From Elusimicrobiota bacterium (GTDB lineage: Bacteria > Elusimicrobiota > Elusimicrobia > UBA1565 > UBA9628), in the NCBI GenBank assembly GCA_028871595.1, contig JAGWMT010000068.1, positions 1-12,860 of the forward strand: 12,860 nucleotides of DNA, in the 5' to 3' direction. The notes under the pieces were generated by a model. The model ran no database searches and had not been told where the DNA came from. It was given only the letters and a program-made list of their open reading frames with translations. Made by a program: the position numbers and the translations under genes. This document shows, piece by piece, positions 6,194 through 12,860 of this stretch. How positions within the stretch are numbered: the first letter of the stretch is position 1; each line of letters starts with the position of its first letter.

Positions 6194-6835
6194 TTATTCG
6201 GCGTCGACGCCGCGCTGGGGACAGTCGCGCCGGAGAGAGCAGGCGTCGCAGGAAGGATTGAGCGCCTTGCACACGCGCCGCCCGTGCCAGATCACCGCGT
6301 GGGACCAAAAAATCCAGTCCTTTCGCGGCACGCAAATGGCGAGGTCCCGCTCGACTTTCACCGGGTCCTCCTCCTCCGTAAGACCGAAGCGCCACGCCAG
6401 GCGCTTCATGTGGGTATCCACCACCACGCCGGAAGGTTTTCCGTAGACCTCCCCCAGCACCACGTTCGCGGTCTTGCGCGCGACGCCCCGCAGGGACAGC
6501 AGGCCCTCCATCGTGTCCGGAACCTTGCCGCCGAAGTCCGCCAGGATCAGCCGGGCGGTCTCCATGATGGACTTCGCCTTCATCCGGTAGAAGCCGCAGG
6601 AGCGGATGAGACCCTCCAGCTCGCCCGGATCGGCCGCGGCGTAGTCCGCGGCGGTCGGGTAGCGCCGGAAAAGGGCCTTCGTGGTCTTGTTCACGCGCAC
6701 GTCGGTGCATTGCGCCGACAGGATGACGGCGACCAGGAGTTCCAGCGGAGTCGAGTAATCCAGCTCGCAGTGGGCGTCGGGGTACAGCTGGCGCAGGCCC
6801 TTCAGCAGCGCCTTGACGCGCTCGCCCTTGTCCAT
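6194..6835 (-). CDS. nth: Endonuclease III, DNA glycosylase/AP lyase
   Basis: Base-excision repair enzyme that removes oxidised pyrimidines and nicks the abasic site. It has 213 residues, the usual length. The helix-hairpin-helix with the catalytic lysine is LLSLRGVARKTANVV (Lys121), and the catalytic aspartate is Asp140 in VVDTHMKRL. The [4Fe-4S] loop is C-x6-C-x2-C-x5-C with Cys189, 196, 199 and 205. All key residues are present. The ATG overlaps the stop of the upstream substrate-binding protein gene by one base (TGATG), so it is probably translated by reinitiation from that mRNA. The open frame continues upstream, but the family's usual N-terminus (about 20 residues before HCELDY) fits this start. 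The 31-base gap to the convergent desaturase holds only a 4-bp CGCG hairpin. Confidence 0.95.
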   Translation of the reverse strand: MDKGERVKALLKGLRQLYPDAHCELDYSTPLELLVAVILSAQCTDVRVNKTTKALFRRYPTAADYAAADPGELEGLIRSCGFYRMKAKSIMETARLILADFGGKVPDTMEGLLSLRGVARKTANVVLGEVYGKPSGVVVDTHMKRLAWRFGLTEEEDPVKVERDLAICVPRKDWIFWSHAVIWHGRRVCKALNPSCDACSLRRDCPQRGVDAE

Positions 6836-8559
6836 CACTTCTTCTCGATCGGGTAGTAGTAGATGCCCAGGTTGACCGGATTGTCGGTGAAGCCCTTGAC
6901 CCAATCGCGCATCGCATAGACTCCGGCGGGGTGGACGGTGAAGATCGTCGGGCAGTCCCGGTAGCCGCGCGCCAGGATTTTCTTGTACAGCGCCGCGCGC
7001 GCGGCGGGAGCCGCCGTCGCCGCCGCCTTTTCGATCAGCGCGTCCATCTCCGGGTCGGAGAAGCCCTGCGCCGACGCGTAGCGGCCTTGGCTGTGGTAGA
7101 AGGCGTAGATGAAGTTGTGCGCGTCGGGGTAATCCGCGATCCAGCCCCGCGAGAACAGCGGCATCAGCCGCCGCTGGCCCTTGTCCACGAAATTCGCCCA
7201 GTCCACGCCGCGCAGGTCGATCCGGAACTTCGGGTTGAGCCTCTCGACGCCTTTCTTCAATATCTGCGCGGCGGCCTCGCGCACCTCGCCGCCGGTGTTG
7301 TAGGTCAACGTGAACTTGAAGCCCTTGTCCCAGACCCGCCCGCCCCACGCCTTGCGCAGGAGGGCCTCGGCCTTTTTCGGGTCGTATTCGTAGCGGGGCT
7401 GGTTCTTGTCGTAGCCGGGCACCCACGGCGGAATGGGCCCGATGGCGCGCGCCGCGGTGTTCTTGAACGTGTCGCGGAGGATGGCGTCGTAGTCGAACGC
7501 GTAGGCGAAGCCCTTGCGCACGTCCTCATCGGTGAAGAAGTCCGGCGGAATGCCGTCCCCGTCCAATTTCCCGGAGCCGATGTCGGGGTTGGCGACCGGG
7601 TTGATCTTGAACGTGAAGAAGAGCGCCGGGTCCGTCTGAAGTCGCGGCAATTTGTCGGCGATCCGGACGCCCGGCAGTCCGACCAACTGCGACAGATAAG
7701 GCCGGGGGGTCTCGATGAGGTCCGCGTCTCCCACCTGCAGCATCAGCTTGCGCGTGTTCAGTTCCGGCACGGTCTTGATCAAGACGCGCTTGAGCTTGGC
7801 CGGCCCGCGCCAATAGCCGTCGAACCTATCCAGCAGCGTGTACCGCGCCGTGCGGTCCCAGCGCTCCAGTTGGAAGGGCCCGGCGCCGTTCATGTGGTCG
7901 AACAGGTACGACTTCTCCTTCGGCGCGTCGTTGAAATTGCGCCAGGTCGCGGCTTCGCCGTCCCACTCGCCGTGCGCGACGCACCACGCCTTCGGGAGCA
8001 CGTACGACCAGCGCGCCATCACGGACAGGAAGGGTCCGAACGGACGCGGCAGGGTCATCACGACGTCGCGGCCTTCCACGCGCACGCGCTTCTGCAGCGC
8101 GTCGAAATCGAGCGTGACCGTCCCGGACGAGTTTCGCGTGGAGGGCGCTCCGGCGATCGGCTCCAGAAGGAGGGCCGAGGGTCCGCCGGCCGGGTCTTCG
8201 ATCATGAAGCGCAGGAGGGAGTAGCGCACGTCCTCCGGCGTCACTTCGGTTCCGTCCTGAAACTTGACGCCCTTGCGGATCGGGAAGCGGTAGGTCCGCC
8301 CGTCCGCCGACATCAGGCCGTTCTTCAGCGTCGGGACCTTCTCCGCGATGCGCGGCTCGAACACCGACAGCGAAGCCCCCTTGAAGCCGATCACCGTCTC
8401 GTACACGTTCTGGATGATGGACTGGCTGGCGCCGTCGTACGGGAAGACGGGATCCAGGCTGCTGACGTCCTGGATCTCCGCCAGCGTGAACAGGTCGGGA
8501 TTCTTGACGGGCTCAGCGGCGCCCGCGACGGCCGCGGCGAGAAGGAGGGTCGCGATCAT
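6835..8559 (-). CDS. ABC transporter substrate-binding protein, family 5 (OppA/DppA type)
   Basis: Periplasmic solute-binding protein of 574 residues that would deliver a peptide or similar solute to an ABC importer. A signal peptide occupies residues 1-14 (IATLLLAAAVAGA, cut before AEPVKN). There is no lipobox cysteine, so it is a soluble Gram-negative type. Family-5 hallmarks are the N-terminal LDPVFPYDGASQSIIQNVYETV, the FPIRKGVKFQDGTEVTPEDVRYSL segment, then GAGPFQLERWD, DGYWRGPAKLK, FTDEDVRKGFAYAFDYDAI and, at about 476-483, DYPDAHNF. The frame is open to 8751, but the signal peptide and a promoter ending 6 bases before 8559 fix the start there. No permease or ATPase gene lies alongside, so it is an orphan component, or its partners are elsewhere. 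It is followed by nth with a 1-base overlap. The substrate cannot be read from sequence. Confidence 0.92.
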   Translation of the reverse strand: MIATLLLAAAVAGAAEPVKNPDLFTLAEIQDVSSLDPVFPYDGASQSIIQNVYETVIGFKGASLSVFEPRIAEKVPTLKNGLMSADGRTYRFPIRKGVKFQDGTEVTPEDVRYSLLRFMIEDPAGGPSALLLEPIAGAPSTRNSSGTVTLDFDALQKRVRVEGRDVVMTLPRPFGPFLSVMARWSYVLPKAWCVAHGEWDGEAATWRNFNDAPKEKSYLFDHMNGAGPFQLERWDRTARYTLLDRFDGYWRGPAKLKRVLIKTVPELNTRKLMLQVGDADLIETPRPYLSQLVGLPGVRIADKLPRLQTDPALFFTFKINPVANPDIGSGKLDGDGIPPDFFTDEDVRKGFAYAFDYDAILRDTFKNTAARAIGPIPPWVPGYDKNQPRYEYDPKKAEALLRKAWGGRVWDKGFKFTLTYNTGGEVREAAAQILKKGVERLNPKFRIDLRGVDWANFVDKGQRRLMPLFSRGWIADYPDAHNFIYAFYHSQGRYASAQGFSDPEMDALIEKAAATAAPAARAALYKKILARGYRDCPTIFTVHPAGVYAMRDWVKGFTDNPVNLGIYYYPIEKK

Positions 8560-8565
8560 GCGCCG

Positions 8566-8594
8566 AGGATACCGTTTCGGGCGGGAAGTGTAAA
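8566..8594 (-). promoter_or_regulatory. Sigma70-type promoter of the substrate-binding protein gene, leaderless
   Basis: On the minus strand the -35 box is TTTACA (8589-8594) and the -10 box is TATCCT (8566-8571), exactly 17 bases apart. Only six bases separate the -10 box from the ATG at 8559, so the expected first transcribed base (7 after the -10 box) is the A of the ATG. No ribosome binding site can fit. Confidence 0.7.
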
Positions 8595-8616
8595 GGCGGT
8601 TATCCGCTTCGCCCGA

Positions 8617-8645
8617 TTGATTTAGCGCCGCCATATTGTTCCAAT
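8617..8645 (+). promoter_or_regulatory. Weak candidate promoter of the GH30 gene
   Basis: TTGATT (8617-8622) and TCCAAT (8640-8645) lie 17 bases apart, and the second ends 8 bases before the ATG at 8654. The geometry matches the leaderless promoters nearby, but the -10 box lacks the important A at its second position. It would be divergent from the substrate-binding protein promoter. Confidence 0.3.
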
Positions 8646-8653
8646 ACGCCGCT

Positions 8654-9873
8654 ATGAGAAAAGCGGCCCTCGCCCTATTGCTCGTCCCTTCCGCGTCCTT
8701 CGCCTTCGAGTCGCCCAAATCGGCGACCGAATATCTCACCGCCGAAGGCACCGCCGACCGCCTGACCCGCGCCGGGACCTTGACCTTCGCCGATTTCCCT
8801 CAGCCCAAGGAATCCGATACGTCGCCGAAAACGACAAGGACCTCAAAACGTTCGACGTGGCCCACGACCGCGACCACCGTCTCCCCCTCATCCGGCGGGC
8901 GATGGCCGCCGCCGGCGGCCACCTGACTTTGTTCGCCAGCCCGTGGAGCCCGCCCGCCTGGATGAAGGACAACGGGGACATGCTGCACGGGGGCAAGCTC
9001 AAGCCCGAGTACGATCAGGCCTGGGCGGACTATTACGTCCGCTTCATCCGCGCGTATGAAAAGGAAGGCGTCCGCGTCTGGGGCGTCACCATCCAGAACG
9101 AACCGATGGCCACTCAGATCTGGGAGTCGGCCGTGTACACCGCCGCCGAGGAGCGGGACTTCCTCAAGAACTATCTCGGGCCCACGCTGGCGAAGGCCGG
9201 CTTGGGCGACCGGAAGATCCTGGTCTGGGATCACAACCGCGACCTGATGTTCCAGCGCGCGGAAACGATCTTCGACGACCCCGAGGCGGCCAAATACGCC
9301 TACGGCATCGCCTACCATTGGTACGAGGACTGGGCCGGCGGTCAGCCCCTGTACGACAACGTGCGCCGCGTGGCGGAAGCGTATCCGGACAAGCCCTTGT
9401 TCTTCTCCGAGGGCTGCGCGTGCCCGGACGATCCGAAGAAGACCATCAAGCTCGACGACTGGACATTGGGCGAGCAGTACGGCCGCGAGATGATCTGGGA
9501 CTTCAACAACGGGACCACGGCCTGGACCGACTGGAACGTGATGCTCGATGAGAAGGGCGGTCCCAACCACGTCGGCAACTATTGCTACGCCGCGCTGCAC
9601 ATCGACACCAAGACCGGCGCCCTTCATTACACGAACATCTACCCCTACATGGGGCACTTCTCGAAATTCGTCCGTCCCGGCGCGCGCCGCGTCGCCGTCG
9701 CTCCCAGCCGCGATTCGCTCCTCGCGACCGCATTTTTGAACACGGACGGAAGCCTGGCCGTCATCGTGATGAACCAGGGCGAGAAGCAGGTCGATTACCG
9801 GCTGTGGATCCGCGGCCGGGCCGCGCCGGCGACGGCGCCGGCGCATTCCATCGCGACCTTCGTCCTGCGCTGA
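8654..9873 (+). pseudogene. GH30 glycosidase gene (glucosylceramidase/beta-1,6-glucanase type) with internal deletion and frameshift
   Basis: The 5' part, in one frame from the ATG at 8654, encodes a signal peptide (RKAALALLLVPSASFA) and the first strand region, EYLTAEGTADRLTRAGTLTF, up to PQPKES near 8815. GH30 similarity then resumes in another frame at YVAENDKDLKTFDVAHDR from 8818 and runs to the stop at 9871-9873. The acid/base is Glu in IQNEP (9100-9102) and the nucleophile is Glu in FFSEGC. The C-terminal beta region (ALHYTNIYPYMGHFSKFVRPGARR) is intact. What is missing is the family segment with the EGFGGA..DAS and GRT.I.SCDFS strands, roughly 70-80 residues by my recollection of the family. 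So a stretch of about 220 bases, not a multiple of three, appears lost at 8811-8817. Frame one ends at 8926. A remnant could start at the GTG at 8857 (338 residues) but would lack part of the barrel. An assembly error is the alternative. Confidence 0.8.
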
Positions 9874-9903
9874 GCCTTTCCACTCACATCTCTTACAACC
9901 CGG

Positions 9904-9917
9904 TTGACCTGGATCAA
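9904..9917 (+). promoter_or_regulatory. FNR/Anr-type regulator binding site upstream of sdhC
   Basis: TTGACCTGGATCAA matches the Anr/Dnr-style consensus TTGAC-N4-ATCAA exactly and the E. coli FNR consensus TTGAT-N4-ATCAA at nine of ten fixed positions. Its centre (9910.5) is 41.5 bases before the transcription start predicted from the -10 box (9952). That is the standard position for class II activation by FNR/CRP-family proteins, and there is no normal -35 box. Confidence 0.7.
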
Positions 9918-9923
9918 CATCTG

Positions 9924-9936
9924 CGCGATGGTCGCG
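9924..9936 (+). repeat. Inverted repeat inside the sdhC promoter spacer
   Basis: CGCGA-TGG-TCGCG lies between the FNR-like site and the -10 box, centred near -22. A repressor bound here would block RNA polymerase. Five-base arms are common by chance at this GC content, so this is only a candidate. Confidence 0.25.
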
Positions 9937-9945
9937 TGATAGAAT
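9937..9945 (+). promoter_or_regulatory. Extended -10 promoter element of the sdhCAB operon
   Basis: TGATAGAAT combines the extended TGn motif with the -10 box TAGAAT (9940-9945). The predicted start, A at 9952, gives a 41-base leader that carries the Shine-Dalgarno AAGGAG (9977-9982) before the sdhC ATG at 9993. The TTGACC at 9904 is about 30 bases upstream, too far to be its -35 box. Confidence 0.65.
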
Positions 9946-9992
9946 CGGGGCAAGCCGCACGATCCGAGCGTCATCTAAGGAGAGTCATCCGG

Positions 9993-10684
9993 ATGCAAGC
10001 CACCGAATCCCCCGCCGCCGAGAAGCGCTGCTGCGACTGCCGCATTTTCGAGTTCCTGGAATCCTCGATCGGCAAGAAAATCATGGTCGCGCTCGCGGGG
10101 CTCCTGCTCTGCGGCTTCCTGATCACCCACCTGGCCGGCAACCTGCTCCTGTTCGTCGGCGGCCCGGCGTTCAACCGCTACGCGCAGATGCTGGAGAGCA
10201 ACCCGCTGCTGCCGCTGGCCGAGGGCGGTCTTTTCGTCCTCTTCCTGATCCACATCGCCTTGTCCGTGCGCGCGCGCATGATCAACATGGCGGCCCGCCC
10301 GGTCGCCTACCAGACCTCGTCGGACAAGGGCGGGCGCACTCCCGGTTCGCGCACGATGGCGGTCAGCGGCTCGCTGATCCTGCTCTTCATCATCATCCAC
10401 GTCGCGACCATCAAGTACCAGGTGGGCGGCGCGAAGGGTCCCGACCTGTTCGCCCACGTCACGACCTGGTTCGCCAACCCGTTGTACGCCGGCTTCTACG
10501 TGCTGGCGCTGATCGGCGTGGGGCTGCATCTGTCCCACGGCGTGCAGAGCGCGTTCCAGACTTTGGGCGTGAACCATCCGCGCTACACGCCCCTGATCCG
10601 CAAGGCGGGAATCGCTTTTGCCGCGCTGATCGCCCTGGCCTTCGCCAGCATGCCGCTCTACTTCTGCTTCGTCGGAGGCGCCAA

Positions 10685-10688
<4 letters not shown>
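9993..10688 (+). CDS. sdhC: Succinate dehydrogenase/fumarate reductase cytochrome b subunit (type B, b558 family)
   Basis: Di-haem membrane anchor of complex II, 231 residues with five predicted membrane helices (about 28-56, 76-96, 122-141, 163-181 and 204-227). It would pass electrons between the quinone pool and the SdhB iron-sulphur clusters. Candidate haem-ligand histidines in the helices are His46, His87, His136 and His179 or His182, matching the four-histidine di-haem pattern of the type B (Bacillus/Wolinella) enzymes. An SdhD is not expected in this type, and none is present. The frame is open far upstream, but the Shine-Dalgarno at 9977-9982 and the start of family similarity near residue 20 fix this ATG. 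An unusual RCCDCR cluster (Cys13, 14, 16) lies in the cytoplasmic N-terminus. The stop overlaps sdhA (GTGA). Confidence 0.93.
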
Positions 10689-12595
<1,907 letters not shown>

Positions 12596-12605
12596 GGAAA
12601 CGACC

Positions 12606-12860
12606 ATGACCACCAAGACCGAGACTAAAGGCATGACCCTCACGCTGAAGATCTGGCGCCAGAAGGACGCCCACGACGCGGGCCGACTGGTGGACTACAC
12701 GGTGACCGGAGTCTCCCCCGACCAGTCCTTCCTCGAGATGCTCGACGTGCTCAACGAGCAGCTCGTCGCCAAGGGCGAGGACGCGATCGCGTTCGACAGC
12801 GACTGCCGCGAGGGCATCTGCGGCATGTGCAACCTGGTCATCGACGGCCAGGCCCACGGG
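12606..12860 (+). CDS. sdhB: Succinate dehydrogenase/fumarate reductase iron-sulphur subunit, 5' part
   Basis: The first 85 residues of the iron-sulphur subunit; the gene runs off the right edge. It starts 10 bases after the sdhA stop, with AAGGAAA (12594-12600) as ribosome binding site. The start of the N-terminal ferredoxin domain is visible: LTLKIWRQKD, then SFLEMLDVLNEQL, then the [2Fe-2S] motif DCREGICGMC with Cys at 67, 72 and 75. The fourth cluster cysteine and the [4Fe-4S]/[3Fe-4S] domain should follow beyond the window. It passes electrons between the FAD of SdhA and the haems of SdhC. Gene order C-A-B is that of type B enzymes. Confidence 0.95.
   Translation, partial: MTTKTETKGMTLTLKIWRQKDAHDAGRLVDYTVTGVSPDQSFLEMLDVLNEQLVAKGEDAIAFDSDCREGICGMCNLVIDGQAHG

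Noticed and set aside
6200..6211. Perfect 12-base palindrome GGCGTCGACGCC near the end of nth
   Set aside because: It lies in the last codons of nth, has no T tract on either strand and is easily expected at this GC content.
6931..8625. A 564-codon open frame on the plus strand opposite the substrate-binding protein gene
   Set aside because: Shadow of a well-supported gene; the translation has no recognisable domain and lacks start signals.
8560..8751. Longer N-terminus for the substrate-binding protein
   Set aside because: It would put the signal peptide internally and cross the GH30 start. The promoter and the signal peptide support 8559.
8811..8857. Programmed frameshift in the GH30 gene
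   Set aside because: No slippery site is visible, and a whole block of conserved barrel sequence is missing, so a simple shift would not restore the protein.
9904..9909. TTGACC as a -35 box for sdhC
   Set aside because: It is about 30 bases from the -10 box, too far; it reads better as half of the 14-base FNR-like site.

Overview
The window is high-GC bacterial DNA, densely packed with genes on both strands. It holds twelve protein-coding loci, two of them cut by the window ends and one broken. There is no tRNA, rRNA, CRISPR array or insertion sequence that I can see, and no gene-free stretch longer than about 120 bases. The organism looks Gram-negative: it has several type II/IV pilin-like proteins, exported proteins with Sec signals, and a Bacteroidota/Deltaproteobacteria-style type B succinate dehydrogenase/fumarate reductase. 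The exported proteins and the pilin-linked gene at 3274-3858 remind me of high-GC Elusimicrobiota genomes. That assignment is inference from recalled family resemblance, not proof.

Layout. (1) 1-567 (+) is the 3' part of an unrecognised exported protein. (2) 634-2487 and 2492-3370 (+) encode a periplasmic N-acetylmuramoyl-L-alanine amidase and a membrane-anchored alpha/beta hydrolase. (3) 3274-5219 (-) is a four-gene operon: three prepilin-like proteins joined by 4-base stop/start overlaps, then a membrane-anchored, possibly fibre-like protein with its own strong ribosome binding site. Its last gene overlaps the hydrolase gene tail to tail by 97 bases. (4) 5302-6162 (+) is a membrane fatty-acid desaturase, divergent from the pilin operon. 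(5) 6194-8559 (-) is an oligopeptide-type substrate-binding protein followed, with a 1-base overlap, by endonuclease III. (6) 8654-9873 (+) is a GH30 glycosidase gene that has lost an internal segment and is out of frame. (7) 9993-12860 (+) is the sdhCAB/frdCAB operon; sdhB is cut by the window end.

Regulation is the most informative part. The pilin operon and the substrate-binding protein each have a sigma70-like promoter with exact 17-base spacing whose -10 box ends only 6-8 bases before the start codon, so their mRNAs should be leaderless. The amidase and the GH30 gene show weaker versions of the same arrangement. The sdhCAB operon instead has a 41-base leader with a Shine-Dalgarno sequence, an extended -10 box, and a 14-base FNR/Anr-type site centred at about -41.5, the classic position for class II activation by an FNR-family regulator. 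This suggests oxygen- or NO-responsive control of the succinate/fumarate enzyme. I found no new defence or mobile system. The points worth following up are the FNR-like site, the leaderless promoters, the broken GH30 gene and the unusual pilin operon.
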